A DNA stretch of 64,000 nucleotides from Pantoea sp. Nvir (GCF_009829915.1 NZ_SZZW01000005.1:1-64000), one strand, 5' to 3'. Positions 29,656 through 40,329 are shown, counted from the stretch's first letter. Translations and numbers: made by a program. Notes: a model not told the origin generated them from the letters alone.

Positions 29656-30486
29656 TTATTTAAATTTATTCATTTCAGTAACTAATGCTCGCGCTTTATC
29701 ATCTTTTTTAGGACTTGTTTTAATGTCGAGTAGTTCAATGTCGAATACTAACGTAGAATTAATCGGAATACCAGGTACGTTGTTTTTGCCATAGGCAAGC
29801 TGTGGCGGAATGACCAATTTAATCTTCCCACCTTTTTTTACATGTTTCAAACCTTCGGTCCAGCCCGGGATTATACCTTGAAGATGCAAGGAAAGAGGCT
29901 GGCCGCGTGTATAAGAGTTATCAAATTCGGTTCCATTTATTAGCATGCCTTTGTAGTGCACTACTACGGTAGTGTCGTCTTGCGGAGGGTCTCCACTGCC
30001 CTCTTTTTCTATTTTATAAAGCAGACCAGATTCGGTTTTTTTCACACCACTCTCTTTAGCAAATTTGTTAGCAAAAGCTATGCCCTTATCGGCATTTTCT
30101 TTCGCTTCTTTTTCCATTTTTTCCTGTGTGGCTCCTTTCACACGGCTTTCTAAGCCATGCAATATCTGCTCAATTCTCTGTTCAGAAAGTTTACTCTTTC
30201 CTGCAAACATATCTTGAACGCCCTCAAGTAACTGCTGTTTATCCAGTTTAATGCCTAGTTTCTTTTGTTCTTCTAGAGAATTATTCATGTATCGGGCTAG
30301 TGATGCACCCAAAGCGTAAGCAGATTGTTGGTCTTCATTTTTGAAGAAAGTATTTTTGGATATTTGTGACACCGTATCTTTTGTATCTGATGCTCTAGTC
30401 AATTCAGTAGACGCTGCTGTAAGCTTCGCGTGTAGCATAATAGAAATTATGGTAGCTAGCGTTGTGACTTTAAATAGCGATTTCAT
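29656..30486 (-). CDS. fkpA: Periplasmic FKBP-type peptidyl-prolyl isomerase FkpA
   Basis: Periplasmic chaperone and proline isomerase that protects envelope proteins. The 276-aa protein (270 in E. coli) has a signal peptide (MKSLFKVTTLATIIS, hydrophobic to about residue 20, Ala-Ala cleavage region near 25), an N-terminal dimerisation domain of helices (YALGASLARYMNNSLEEQ), and a C-terminal FKBP domain with VVVHYKGMLINGTEFDNSY and IPPQLAYG. It implies a working Sec export route, consistent with secE here. Confidence 0.97.
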   Translation of the reverse strand: MKSLFKVTTLATIISIMLHAKLTAASTELTRASDTKDTVSQISKNTFFKNEDQQSAYALGASLARYMNNSLEEQKKLGIKLDKQQLLEGVQDMFAGKSKLSEQRIEQILHGLESRVKGATQEKMEKEAKENADKGIAFANKFAKESGVKKTESGLLYKIEKEGSGDPPQDDTTVVVHYKGMLINGTEFDNSYTRGQPLSLHLQGIIPGWTEGLKHVKKGGKIKLVIPPQLAYGKNNVPGIPINSTLVFDIELLDIKTSPKKDDKARALVTEMNKFK

Positions 30487-31491
30487 CCTTTCTCCAAAAC
30501 CGAAGCCTCTTTACCTCGGAAATTATTGCATAATAAAGCCTACACTATAATACTTGTACACTGTAGTGAAAAATACTCCTATAACGTCATTACCCAGTCA
30601 TCATCGTACCTTTTTGCACTAGAAATTTTCATAAGAAATGGTGGTGTTTTATTTCAAATTCAATCCTAAATAGGTAAAATAGTAAACGTCTGTCTATTTT
30701 GGTGGAAATAAACAGAGAATTAACCCACATCATTCTCAGTGTGAATGAATTGAAATATGAAGCAAAGTTCCTGAGTAATCATAAGTTAGAATAAAAGATG
30801 AAAGATTAAGACATCATAAAGTAAACCTAGCTTTCAGTCTCTGAATTTGGTTAGCCTAATCACGTTTTGAGATAGGACAAAATAAAAATAAGAAAAATAC
30901 TTAAGCAGAAACATCCGACGTTGATGTGAACATGATGGGCGCAGCGATATAAGGTAAATTGAACCCAATAAATTTGCTAACATGCTAAAAAATTACATAA
31001 AGTAACGGAAAGAAAGTGTCGAAGGTAATAAAAGTCAAATTTAGCTATTTCGTGAAATAGCGGCTTTATAACTATTTTTAGAGGTTGTGACTCTTAGGAT
31101 GAGAATATCAGCATGTTGTTCTTATGGAGCATTCGACTAATTAATAAACTAAGGATGATCTACAGGAGCTATAACCTATTGTTGCTTAATGAAACCATCC
31201 GCCTAAATGTAATATCAATATGCCCATAGGTAGTACTTACTGAAACAGTAAAATTAATTTTTAAAAGCATGCTGAGACTAATAAGATAAGGTAAGACAGA
31301 ATCTCTACTTGCTCAACACTAGTAATGTTCTCCATATTGGGTGATGGAGTTAAAATTAATGGTTTTTCAGGGAAAAAATATAAGATCAGTTATGTAAATA
31401 GGATATTTCCACTGAGTAATAAACATCAAGTAGATGATCAATCAGCTTCGGGAAAATGATATATAGATTATCTAGTACATAGAAGAAAATA
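30487..31491. other. 1-kb spacer, former slyX/slyD/yheV position
   Basis: Enteric order puts slyX and slyD here. I looked for SlyD on both strands. A short plus-strand phrase near 31024 resembles the SlyD start, but it is in the wrong orientation and ends after 12 codons, so it is not called. Otherwise nothing is recognisable. Confidence 0.45.
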
Positions 31492-31509
31492 GAGGCGATA
31501 ATCCGCCTC
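31492..31509. terminator. possible bidirectional terminator hairpin downstream of tauD
   Basis: GAGGCG / CGCCTC with a 6-base loop. The plus strand continues to a T7 run about 10 bases later; the minus strand continues TATTTTCTT. It lies 160 bp beyond the tauD stop, so it could end the tauD transcript. Confidence 0.45.
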
Positions 31510-31668
31510 CATACTATTTTTTTCCCCCTTTTATAGGACATACTCTCCTATCGGAGTAAGCAAAACAGCATAGACACCCTCATAAATAATGGACATGCTA
31601 ACTGATTGACGTATTATAAAATGACGCAGCAACGTCTCTTCCATTCCAATCACAGGACATTCTACCTT

Positions 31669-32511
31669 TTAGAAAGGCCCATCACCTAGCACTGTGGCTC
31701 GATGCATCACCCGTCGTGCCGGATAGTAGTCCGCATTTGCATAGTGCTGTGTCACACGATTATCCCAAATTGCTACGTCATTTATATGCCAACGCCAACG
31801 TACCTGAAACTCAGGCTTAGTTATATGCGAATAGAGCAAATTCAGTACTGCATTGCTTTCTTGCTCACTCAATTCCACGATGCGTGTAGTAAATCCCTCA
31901 TTCACGAACAACGCCTTACGTCCACTCACTGGATGAGTACGAATCACTGGATGTTGTACCGGTGGATTCTTTTCTACCGCTTGTTGCCAACGCTGATACT
32001 CTTCTTCGGTACGGCGATATTTATACTCCTGAAAGGACTTTTTAAAATCATGCTCTGCGTGCAGCCCTTCAAGCATGATTTTAATTGGCGCTGACAAAGT
32101 TTCGTACGCTGCGATACTACTTGCCCACAATGTATCGCCACCTGACTCAGGTAGCAGTTTTGATGCCAAAATCGCGATCGCAGGCGGTGTATTGATAAAG
32201 GTAACATCGGTATGCCAATTATCATTATCTGGCGGATTATTCTGATGAGTATCTAGTACAATAATTTCCTCTATGTCCTCAGCATGAGGATAAACTGGAT
32301 GTATATGCAAATCGCCGAAGCGCGCTGCAAGAGCGCGTTGCTGCTGTGGTGTTATCGCCTGATCGCAAAGTAACAGCACCTGATGGCGCATCAGTGCATG
32401 ATATAGCTGCTCAAACTGAGTAGCACTCAGTGGCCGGGTTAAATCAAGATTCGAAACTTGCGCGCCGATATAAGGGCCGAGCGCGATGATGTTGATTTTT
32501 TCGTTCATCAT
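31669..32511 (-). CDS. tauD: Taurine dioxygenase (alpha-ketoglutarate dependent)
   Basis: TauD oxidises taurine with O2 and 2-oxoglutarate, releasing sulfite and aminoacetaldehyde. The 280-aa protein (283 in E. coli; the last few residues are missing) keeps the Fe(II) ligands His and Asp in DNWHTDVTF (about residues 100 and 102) and the distal His in TQHYANADY (about 256), plus the 2-oxoglutarate-binding Arg in RRVMHRAT. An ATG with GGAGAA upstream starts it. The transporter genes tauABC that normally precede it are dead (tauA corpse) or gone, so it may act on a substrate that reaches the cytosol another way, or await loss. Confidence 0.95.
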   Translation of the reverse strand: MMNEKINIIALGPYIGAQVSNLDLTRPLSATQFEQLYHALMRHQVLLLCDQAITPQQQRALAARFGDLHIHPVYPHAEDIEEIIVLDTHQNNPPDNDNWHTDVTFINTPPAIAILASKLLPESGGDTLWASSIAAYETLSAPIKIMLEGLHAEHDFKKSFQEYKYRRTEEEYQRWQQAVEKNPPVQHPVIRTHPVSGRKALFVNEGFTTRIVELSEQESNAVLNLLYSHITKPEFQVRWRWHINDVAIWDNRVTQHYANADYYPARRVMHRATVLGDGPF

Positions 32512-32599
32512 TGTTCTCCGTTCCAGGGCGTCAGGCTACGCTGTATATAGAGCGAGCAACCCGAGTTCTGAGGTAAGATCTATCGCCGTACTGTGATGA

Positions 32600-32645
32600 C
32601 TACAATCCCTGCCAGTAGGACATAGTCCGTTGCCAGAATTCACTG
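32600..32645 (-). pseudogene. tauC: possible tauC fragment
   Basis: About 90 bp upstream of tauD the minus strand reads ILATDYVLLAGIVVI before a stop, which resembles the last membrane segment of the taurine permease TauC. Only this short hydrophobic piece aligns, and tauC would be expected exactly here in a tauABCD operon. Weak on its own; supported by the clearer tauA remnant further upstream. Confidence 0.3.
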
Positions 32646-33025
32646 ACTGTAGGTGAACGATGTTACTGACGATAAAACTAAACTGCGAATAAATCAGGCC
32701 CCGAAACTCTTCTCCTCTTTATAATCTTTTGCGTTCATTGCGCTCATGCTGATATAAAGAGGTCATTAAGCTATTCAAATATCTAAATCAGCATACAACT
32801 TTGTATTGTTTTTAAAAACGGGATCTGATCCGATTATGTTCGGTAGAGTGCGCCTGATGTGGTCGCCCTATATAATTAGTAATAATATATTTTTTGTTCT
32901 TGCTGTCTGGTAAATGATGCTTGACTCCGCTGGTAATCTGTCGAATTTAGTCCCCTTAGTTCTTCTCCGTCTTTAGCAGGCTAGTTGCTATCAGTCTATA
33001 AGCAGTTTTTTTAAAAAAGGGTACA

Positions 33026-33351
33026 GTGGTGTATTTTCCAATCAGATATCTTTGTCTAAAGAAAAAAATATTGCTTACTAATAACTCTTTAAATTTATTT
33101 AGTTATTTAGCCCCAAAGCTAACTAAAAGTTTTAGTAAACAACTACTGCCACGGGAGGCTATAGCCAACAGGCTAGAGCTGGTCTACACGTCATGTAATA
33201 AGCGTATCGCTCTTTTTAATAAAAGTATTTCTGCTTGCACTACTTTGTTAGCCGATTCTATAAAGGGAGGGTAAGCTACCGTAAAATTGAAGGCTTGCGC
33301 CTGGAAAGTCATTATCGAAAGTACTGTAGCTAAGATATAATATTCTTTCAT
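33026..33351 (-). pseudogene. tauA: tauA (taurine-binding protein) remnant
   Basis: Starting from an ATG at 33351 preceded by GGTGGAG, the minus strand reads a signal peptide ending FQAQA, then FNFTVAYPPFIESANKVVQA, closely matching the mature start of E. coli TauA. An in-frame TAG follows after about 55 codons, but further pieces in order (ALAS-like LLAIAS, ELLVSN, YLIGK) match TauA up to its LIGKRI motif. The rest of tauA, and tauB, are deleted. It lies on the same strand and upstream of tauD, so the tau operon was once complete here. Confidence 0.8.
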
Positions 33352-33830
33352 TGATGTTGTACTCCACCAAGGTCTTATGATGGATGTAGTTTCACTTTCG
33401 GTGAAAATTTCATAAAGGAATTAAAAATTATTTTTAATAAAAATATGTTCTGAGAACATGAAAAGCGTTTTTGAAATTCGGAATCATTCAACAGCAGTGC
33501 AGGCTAGATAAAATCTCAAGTTCTCATATTACGATGTTCTACTGTTACCTATAAGAAAAGTATGCGATAATTAATGGATTGAGAAGGTGCCTTTTCGGTA
33601 GAAAGGTTTATAGCCCTATAATTTTCTGAGTTTTGACCTGACACACACGACCTCATTGAAACGTTTTCGATATTGGGTGATGAAGGAAACGCCTAAAGAG
33701 TACTCGCATCTTTTAGAGGATTTAGCGCAGACGACCTGTCAAATTTTTATTATCGGAATCTGCTTGATCAGTTGATTAGGTGGTGCTTGTTCTAATTTAA
33801 CCATTCCATTGTTACGACTGTAGACATAGT
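33352..33830. other. spacer with nothing recognised
   Basis: Both strands are full of stops. In enterics kefB/kefG/yheS would be near; no ABC or antiporter motif was seen. Confidence 0.4.
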
Positions 33831-34110
33831 ATTCTTCGAATACGTACAACTAACTCTATTTTACCGTCATACTAGAGCTCCATCCAACTGCTAAAAATAT
33901 GAATAAAAACTTGCTAAGTATCCATCCGAAAGACGATCCTTATATATTTAACTAAATTATCCTATATGCTGGATAGTTTTCTTACCTTTATTAATCATCT
34001 ACTTATGCTAAGTAGCAGCTACTGTGTTTTTGGTGCCACTTTTATTTTTAAAATGCAACAAAATTGCAGCTTTAACATCAGTATGCTGCACAGTAGCCAT
34101 ACGTAATGGG
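33830..34110 (+). pseudogene. yheT: yheT (hydrolase) 3' remnant
   Basis: Just before yheU the plus strand contains NLLSIHPKDDPYIF (about 33905-33955), matching the catalytic-Asp region (LIIHAKDDPF) of the alpha/beta hydrolase YheT. A stop follows at once and the flanks are only faintly alignable. The yheT-yheU order is the enteric one. Confidence 0.55.
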
Positions 34111-34117
34111 TTACATC

Positions 34118-34333
34118 ATGATTATCCCTTGGCAGCGACTTAACCCTGATACTCTCACTAATTTGATAGAATACTTTGTGTTGCGCGAAGGCACTGACTA
34201 CGGTGAACACGAACAGAACTTGACGGAAAAAGTAAAAGATGTGCGTCAACAACTAGAATGCGGTGACGTCGTACTAGTTTGGTCAGAGCTGCATGAAACT
34301 TTCAATATTATGCCGCGTAAATTTCACTGCTAA
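34118..34333 (+). CDS. yheU: YheU family protein, unknown function
   Basis: Small conserved enteric protein of 71 aa (72 in E. coli) without a known activity. [16 protein letters not shown] and [16 protein letters not shown] leave no doubt about the family. The ATG at 34118 matches the E. coli start (M-x-I-P-W-Q); an in-frame ATG at 34106 is an alternative. Its enteric partners yheT (dead remnant) and prkB (not found) are lost, so its survival intact suggests a function of its own. Confidence 0.9.
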   Translation: MIIPWQRLNPDTLTNLIEYFVLREGTDYGEHEQNLTEKVKDVRQQLECGDVVLVWSELHETFNIMPRKFHC

Positions 34334-34739
34334 TTTTCTTCCTATGTTATACAAACGCTCATTAACATGAGCCTAACTTTCTGGAAAATCTCCTAGCAGA
34401 TCAACATACATAACACTAATATAGAAGATTACAGTTATAATAGGAAATGGAGCTGACATATATTTATAATATGAAATTATTTAGATATAATAACAAATTA
34501 ACTCTTTTTTAAGATAAAGACATTAATTTCATTACACCATAGTCTCTATTTACTATATTGGTTGTTAACTATGACCCTACTATTGATAACTTGAGACACG
34601 ATTCTCTGCTACGATCTCTCTTTATTAAACAATAATTTCGTAATCATCGGCTTTTCTACCTGTTGGCTATAGCGGCAGGTTTTGTTGTGATGGACTTATT
34701 TTAATCTTTTTATACTTGATTAAGTATATTTGGTTTTAA
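34334..34739. other. spacer, former prkB position
   Basis: No phosphoribulokinase-like fragment (P-loop GSSGAGTTT or similar) could be seen on the plus strand. A+T-rich with stops in all frames. Confidence 0.45.
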
Positions 34740-34955
34740 ATATTAATAATCTTTGAGTTGATACCCATCAAGGATGAGCTTGATGTTTTGACAACACCAC
34801 AATCAAATAATACCTCTCAAGGAAAAGTGCACAGTATCATATCTCTATCAGGTTCAGTATGAGCTGGAATTACCGGCAATAAAGATTGATATTCATGACG
34901 CTGAGATTCCAATAAAGTTAAAATCCTCAACATATTCCACTTTCACGTTTCTCTA
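34740..34955 (-). pseudogene. yhfA: yhfA (OsmC-like protein) remnant
   Basis: Divergent to crp, where enterics carry yhfA, the minus strand reads VEYVEDFNFIGISAS, matching the YhfA N-terminus (VKWVEGLTFLGESAS). It is followed by a stop or frame shift, and then, in another frame, by pieces resembling the PMEMVLMAAGGCSAIDVV region. Broken in several places. Confidence 0.6.
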
Positions 34956-35240
34956 CATCACATGTTTTGCGCCGAAAGATACACTGACCCAGTAAAAACA
35001 ATCTAAAATAATCTTCCTTGGTTGAAACTAGACAATACGAGACAGAGAGGAAAAACTATGCTACAAGAATTGCTGAAAGTAGTTTCGTTCTAATAAGGAC
35101 GAAAGCGGTATGCATTAAGCACCTAGCGCAAAATAAGTCCCAATAATCTCCTTAACTGAAAATGCTTAGATTATTGATCGTTCGACAAGGGACCTTTCCC
35201 TGCATTACGAGGCATGACTTACAACAGAGGATAATAGCGA

Positions 35241-35873
35241 ATGGTTCTCGGCAAACCGCAAACAGACCCTACACTTGAATGGTTCCTGTCCCATTGTCAT
35301 ATTCACAAATATCTATCCAAAAGTACCTTGATTCATCAAGGTGAGAAAGCTGAAACGCTTTACTACATTGTGAAAGGATCCGTTGCAGTCCTAATCAAAG
35401 ATGAAGAAGGTAAAGAAATGATCCTTTCCTACCTAAATGAAGGTGATTTTATCGGCGAGCTTGGACTATTTGAAGAAGGTCAGGAACGCAGTGCTTGGGT
35501 GCGCGCTAAAATTGCGTGCGAAGTAGCGGAAATTTCCTACAAGAAATTCCGTCAGCTTATTCAGGTGAATCCAGATATTTTAATGCGTCTCTCTTCACAG
35601 ATGGCGCGCCGTCTTCAGGTAACGTCAGAAAAAGTCGGCACATTAGCTTTCCTTGACGTTACTGGACGTATCGCACAAACTTTGCTTAACTTGGCGAAAC
35701 AGCCAGACGCTATGACACATCCTGACGGTATGCAAATCAAAATTACTCGTCAGGAAATTGGCCAAATCGTGGGTTGTTCACGTGAAACTGTGGGCCGTAT
35801 TTTAAAAATGTTGGAAGATCAGAATCTAATTGCTGCACATGGTAAAACTATTGTTGTTTACGGTACTCGTTGA
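35241..35873 (+). CDS. crp: cAMP receptor protein (CRP)
   Basis: Global transcription activator that responds to cAMP. The 210-aa protein is almost identical to E. coli CRP: cyclic-nucleotide domain with [12 protein letters not shown] and RSAWVRA (Arg82, Ser83), Thr127/Ser128 retained in VTSEKVG, and the recognition helix in [16 protein letters not shown] (Arg180, Glu181). Such conservation, beside dead neighbours, argues for strong selection. No adenylate cyclase is in this window. A strong terminator follows. Confidence 0.98.
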   Translation: MVLGKPQTDPTLEWFLSHCHIHKYLSKSTLIHQGEKAETLYYIVKGSVAVLIKDEEGKEMILSYLNEGDFIGELGLFEEGQERSAWVRAKIACEVAEISYKKFRQLIQVNPDILMRLSSQMARRLQVTSEKVGTLAFLDVTGRIAQTLLNLAKQPDAMTHPDGMQIKITRQEIGQIVGCSRETVGRILKMLEDQNLIAAHGKTIVVYGTR

Positions 35874-35880
35874 TTGATTC

Positions 35881-35923
35881 ACGCTAATGGCGTAATAATT
35901 GACTGACGCCATTAGCGTTTTTA
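35881..35923 (+). terminator. rho-independent terminator of crp
   Basis: Perfect 13-bp inverted repeat ACGCTAATGGCGT / ACGCCATTAGCGT with a 12-base loop and a TTTTT tail, 7 bp beyond the crp stop. Confidence 0.92.
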
Positions 35924-36341
35924 ATAAATCAGAGTTGTACCAGAGTTTTGCGTATCTCGAATTTTTTATATGCTCTAAGGTAAGCTTTAGAGTAATATAT
36001 TTTCTTAACAGTGTTACTTATTTTGCCTTTCGTGTATAGATATAGCGCTTACAGACATAGTAAAGATAACTTAAAGTTGTTTTAAAGAAATTTGCTGTCA
36101 AGTCGCATCAGGTCAGATAATTGATGATGTTATGATGAAGTAGTGCCAGTAGATAACTAGCTGTGGCCTAACGCTGTCATCAACAATTTGACTGAAAAAT
36201 TGACAGAGTTCTTATTTTCTATTGAGCTCAATAGATCAATACTCTCCAATTTATATTAGCATGAAATATAACAGTTCATAAAAAGGCGATATGCCATTAT
36301 TATATATTTTCTACGTCATTGTACTCCATATTGCCACAACT
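35924..36341. other. spacer, former yhfK/argD position
   Basis: argD normally lies directly downstream of pabA on the minus strand. The 400 bp here are too short for it, and no fragment was recognised. Confidence 0.45.
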
Positions 36342-36917
36342 TCAGCATTCGAGAAAATTATGCAATAGCTTATGTCCCTGTTCGGTCATAATGCTTTCCG
36401 GATGAAACTGTACGCTTTCCATGCCTAAATTCTTATGGCGCAATCCCATAATCTCATCTGGGATACCTGCATTCAAGCTCCAAGCAGTGATTTCAAACTC
36501 ATCAGGTAGAGAATTCCATGCCACAATCAAAGAATGGTAACGTGTCACCGTTAGAGGATTATTGAGGTTACGAAACACGCCGCAGCTATTGTGAACTATA
36601 GAAGAGGTCTTGCCATGCATTACTTGACGAGCACGACCTACTTTCGCACCGTAAGCCTGTGCGATTGCTTGATGACCAAGGCAGACACCTAACACCGGGA
36701 TACGCCCGGCAAAATAACGAATTGCCATTATGGAAATACCTGACTTATTAGGAGTACAGGGGCCTGGAGAAATCACTAAATGTGATAGCGGTAGCACTAC
36801 CATCTCTTCCAAAGTAATGGCGTCATTGCGCACGACGCGCACCTGCGCGCCTAGTTCACGAAAATATTGATAAAGGTTCCAAGTAAAGGAGTCGTAGTTG
36901 TCGATTAGCAGCAGCAT
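36342..36917 (-). CDS. pabA: Aminodeoxychorismate synthase, glutaminase subunit
   Basis: PabA releases ammonia from glutamine for PabB in p-aminobenzoate (folate) synthesis. The 191-aa class I glutamine amidotransferase has VCLGHQ with the catalytic Cys (about residue 79) and the HPES motif with catalytic His (about 172), and ISPGPCTPN. It resembles PabA rather than TrpG in its length and by synteny with crp and trpS. PabB is not in the window. Confidence 0.95.
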   Translation of the reverse strand: MLLLIDNYDSFTWNLYQYFRELGAQVRVVRNDAITLEEMVVLPLSHLVISPGPCTPNKSGISIMAIRYFAGRIPVLGVCLGHQAIAQAYGAKVGRARQVMHGKTSSIVHNSCGVFRNLNNPLTVTRYHSLIVAWNSLPDEFEITAWSLNAGIPDEIMGLRHKNLGMESVQFHPESIMTEQGHKLLHNFLEC

Positions 36918-38071
36918 AGCCAGTCTGACAGATAAAATTACTGCACAAGTAGCACTTCACTTTATTTCGCCCCAATGTTGTGTGTGCTACACCAATAAAT
37001 AATGGGCATATAATAACTCATTTTTTTAAAAAAATGCTATCTAGGCGCTCAGGATTCAATCCTGACTCTTCTAGAGTTGATTGAACGTATTATTCCTTTT
37101 TTTTAAATTTAATATCATTTTCATGATATTAAATTTTATATGTATTAAATGTAGCTTAACTAAGAAATATCTAGATAGTGGCAATGCTCGAGTCCTTGTA
37201 TAACAAGACTCAATGCACCAAATGATAAACTCCACCTTACGCATTTGCTTGTCAACTTAAACTTCTAACTATTTTTTTAAAACGTGTGATTTTAAATAGA
37301 TAAGAATAGCGCGTTATGACAAGATTTAGCATGTATGCTGCGATTTTTTCTTTTTTAAAGAGTAAGGTATATATTTATCTTACTCTAGATATTGGTAGTC
37401 CAGTCAGAAGAAAAGTTCTCTCACAGTAGCTAAATAGCTGTGAATATTTAGACTATGGCAAAATTTCACTCTATTATTTATCAATTAAAAACTCCTTTTT
37501 TCCCCAATCATGATTATTCACTATCTTGCATTTAAGTATAGAAGCCCCCACTTACCGGACACAGGTAAGTGATTGCATCTTTAGCATGATGCTGCTATTA
37601 TCACAATTTACTATAAGGATTTTATAGAAATAAAAAATACTGTTTTTACTAGTACATACTTTTTGTAAACTTAGAGAGTCATACTCTTACCCTTAAGTTG
37701 GTACTTGAGAAAAGTTATGAGTTCCCTCCACTATATATTTACAATTCTGCTCAACATCGCATATCCTAAGTCGCACTAAACACAGGTAAAGAAAGCATTA
37801 TTATCAGTAAAATTGAGAAAAATTGGCCGATAGAGCTGTTTTTCTCTCTTTCATAATAAGCCGTATATCTTCTCGGCTGCGCTGCCTTTCATAGATACCA
37901 AAACATAACGTTATTAAAATAATAAAGATGGATGAGGTCGACTTTATGGTTTTGTCTACCAATTTTGCTTGAGAATGACACACTCACAATTGAAAATACT
38001 CCCCCCATTCTTAATGATGATCTACAGTATCACTAATTTTCTTAATAAAAGATTCATGCTCTCCTAATTCA
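36918..38071. other. 1.15-kb spacer, former fic/ppiA/nir/cysG region
   Basis: Several kilobases of the enteric map (fic, ppiA, tsgA, nirBDC, cysG) have collapsed into this stretch. No fragment of PpiA or CysG could be aligned by eye. It contains A and T homopolymer runs and no open frame worth calling. Confidence 0.5.
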
Positions 38072-39082
38072 TCATTTATTTTTAGAGCTTACGAAACCGA
38101 TTGCTTCATAGGTCTTCTGCAGAGTCTGCTGTGCGCGTACACGTGCTTTTTGTGCACCGTCACGCATAATTTGTTCAAGAAAAGCTTGGTCGTTACGGTA
38201 GAGGTTGTAACGTTCCTGTAACTCAGACAGCATACTAGATACCGCATCGATCACTGCGTTTTTTAGGTCGCTATACATTCTGCCTTCGAACTCTAATTCC
38301 AACTCAGCAATGGTTTTTCCAGTTACACCTGCTAATATATCTAGAAGGTTTGACACTCCAGCTTTCTCTTTCACGTTGTAACGCACTACTGGCGGATCCT
38401 CGGAATCGGTTACGGCACGTTTTATCTTCTTCACCACCGAGCTGATATCTTCCAGAAGACCGATCACATTATTACGGTTGTTATCCGACTTGGACATCTT
38501 ACGAGTTGGCTCCAGCAACGACATAACGCGTGCACCCGCTTTGGGAATAAAGGGTTTAGGCACGCAGAAAATATTGCCGTAAAGTGCGTTAAAACGCCGT
38601 GCGATATCGCAACTTAGCTCAAGGTGCTGTTTTTGATCTTCACCTATTGGCACTTGATTGGTCTGGTAAAGCAAGATATCCGACGCCATCAGTACCGGAT
38701 AAGCAAACAGACCTATGTTGATATTCTGTTCGTAGCGTACCGATTTATCTTTAAACTGAGTCATGCGACTCAGCTCACCAAAATAGGCGTAGCAATTTAG
38801 TATCCAGCTCATTTGGGCATGTTCTGGCACATGGGACTGTACAAAGATGGTGCTTTTGTGTGGATTAATTCCGCACGCAAGATAAAGCGCCAATGTATCA
38901 AGAGTAGACTTACGTAATGATGCTGGATCCTGACGAACGGTAATAGCGTGCAGATCAACGATGCAGTAAATACAGTGAAAATCGTCCTGCATCTGAACCC
39001 ACTGACGCAGCGCACCCATATAATTACCGATGGTAAGTGCACCTGATGGTTGTGCGCCGCTAAAAACAATGGGTTTTCTCAT
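38072..39082 (-). CDS. trpS: Tryptophanyl-tRNA synthetase
   Basis: Class I synthetase that charges tRNA-Trp; 336 aa (334 in E. coli). The HIGH-like motif TIGNYMG (about residues 17-23) follows GAQPSGA, and the KMSKS loop reads [12 protein letters not shown] (about 194-205). Start MRKPIVFSG matches the family. In E. coli gph and rpe lie upstream in the same operon; gph is dead here. Confidence 0.98.
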   Translation of the reverse strand: MRKPIVFSGAQPSGALTIGNYMGALRQWVQMQDDFHCIYCIVDLHAITVRQDPASLRKSTLDTLALYLACGINPHKSTIFVQSHVPEHAQMSWILNCYAYFGELSRMTQFKDKSVRYEQNINIGLFAYPVLMASDILLYQTNQVPIGEDQKQHLELSCDIARRFNALYGNIFCVPKPFIPKAGARVMSLLEPTRKMSKSDNNRNNVIGLLEDISSVVKKIKRAVTDSEDPPVVRYNVKEKAGVSNLLDILAGVTGKTIAELELEFEGRMYSDLKNAVIDAVSSMLSELQERYNLYRNDQAFLEQIMRDGAQKARVRAQQTLQKTYEAIGFVSSKNK

Positions 39083-39289
39083 GCTGCAATCCTAATTAAT
39101 GTAGCCCACAGACGAGCAAAATTCATGAAATAGTTTATAATCAAATTAAGTTACTACCGGACCTCACCTGTACCTTATTTATAGCCGATAAATTATGGGG
39201 ATGTGCGGCACATCGTCTATTTAGGTAGACTTACGTAACTCTCTGACGAAAGCGGCATGTTCCGGTAATAATATACAAGAAAAGATAGA

Positions 39290-39400
39290 AAAGTAGAAAA
39301 TTACGGATAATAAAGTTTTTTGCATCATGCAACGTTATAGTCGCCAATAACTAGGTCAAATACCTTCTTCATGCAGAGCAACTACATGAAACAACCTTAT
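39290..39400 (-). pseudogene. gph: gph (phosphoglycolate phosphatase) remnant
   Basis: Between rpe and trpS, where gph belongs, the minus strand reads KKVFDLVIGDYNVA, a stop, then CKKLYYP, which aligns with the Gph segment FSVVIGGDDVQNKKPHPDP. The remaining 380 bp of the gap cannot be aligned. The gap (490 bp) is shorter than gph itself. Confidence 0.5.
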
Positions 39401-39573
39401 AATATGTATCGTTTTTTTGTGCTAATCTCCATTCTCTACCTACTGAATGTCTTTTCTACTTGAAAAAAGAATGAACTACTAGGAATATAGTCAATTGATT
39501 AGACCAGAATCGTTGACATACTATACTTGTCACTCAAGGTAACTTCAGTATTGAAGGCCTGTACATGAGAATA

Positions 39574-40257
39574 TCAGCAACATAATCCATTGACCATCTT
39601 TAGTTCTTGACGCATCTCATCAATAACTTTTTTATAATCTATATGGTCAAAAATCGCCGAACCAGTGACAAACATGTCCGCGCCTGCATTGGCGATCTGC
39701 GCGATATTATTGATTTTTATACCACCATCTACTTCTAGACGGATATTATGACCTCTATTATCGATGCGCCTACGCGCTTCACGAAGCTTATCCAACGTCC
39801 CTGGAATAAAGGCCTGGCCGCCAAAACCGGGATTGACTGACATAATTAGGATGACGTCGAGTTTATCCATCACATAATCGAGATGATTTAGCGGAGTAGC
39901 AGGATTAAAAACCATGCCTGCTTTGCAGCCATGATCTTTAATTAGTTGCAGCGTACGATCAACGTGCTTACTCGCTTCGGGATGGAATGTGATATAACTA
40001 GCACCAGCTTTAGCGAATTCTGAAATCAGCGCATCTACAGGCTTAACCATTAAATGTACATCAATCGGTGCGATAATCCCATAGTCGCGCAGTGCTTTTA
40101 ACACCATTGGGCCCACGGTGAGACTGGGAACATAGTGATTATCCATTACATCAAAATGTATCACATCGCCACCGGCAGCTAATGCTTTTTCAGTATCTTC
40201 ACCAAGACGTGCAAAATCCGCTGCGAGTATTGAAGGTGCTAGCAAATATTTTTTCAT
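39574..40257 (-). CDS. rpe: Ribulose-phosphate 3-epimerase
   Basis: Interconverts ribulose 5-phosphate and xylulose 5-phosphate in the pentose phosphate pathway. The 227-aa TIM barrel has [14 protein letters not shown] (metal-binding His and Asp), [19 protein letters not shown] and the second metal Asp in LEVDGGI. Length and start ([16 protein letters not shown]) agree with E. coli. It stands between dam and the dead gph. Confidence 0.97.
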   Translation of the reverse strand: MKKYLLAPSILAADFARLGEDTEKALAAGGDVIHFDVMDNHYVPSLTVGPMVLKALRDYGIIAPIDVHLMVKPVDALISEFAKAGASYITFHPEASKHVDRTLQLIKDHGCKAGMVFNPATPLNHLDYVMDKLDVILIMSVNPGFGGQAFIPGTLDKLREARRRIDNRGHNIRLEVDGGIKINNIAQIANAGADMFVTGSAIFDHIDYKKVIDEMRQELKMVNGLCC

Positions 40258-40329
40258 CAGATGCGCTCGGTGTTATTTATGTATGAGCCAGCCTTACCGC
40301 TGACATCTTACCTAGTTAAAAAAGAAAAA

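Noticed and set aside
31022-31065. Plus-strand phrase resembling the SlyD N-terminus
   Set aside because: Wrong orientation relative to enteric slyD and closed after 12 codons.
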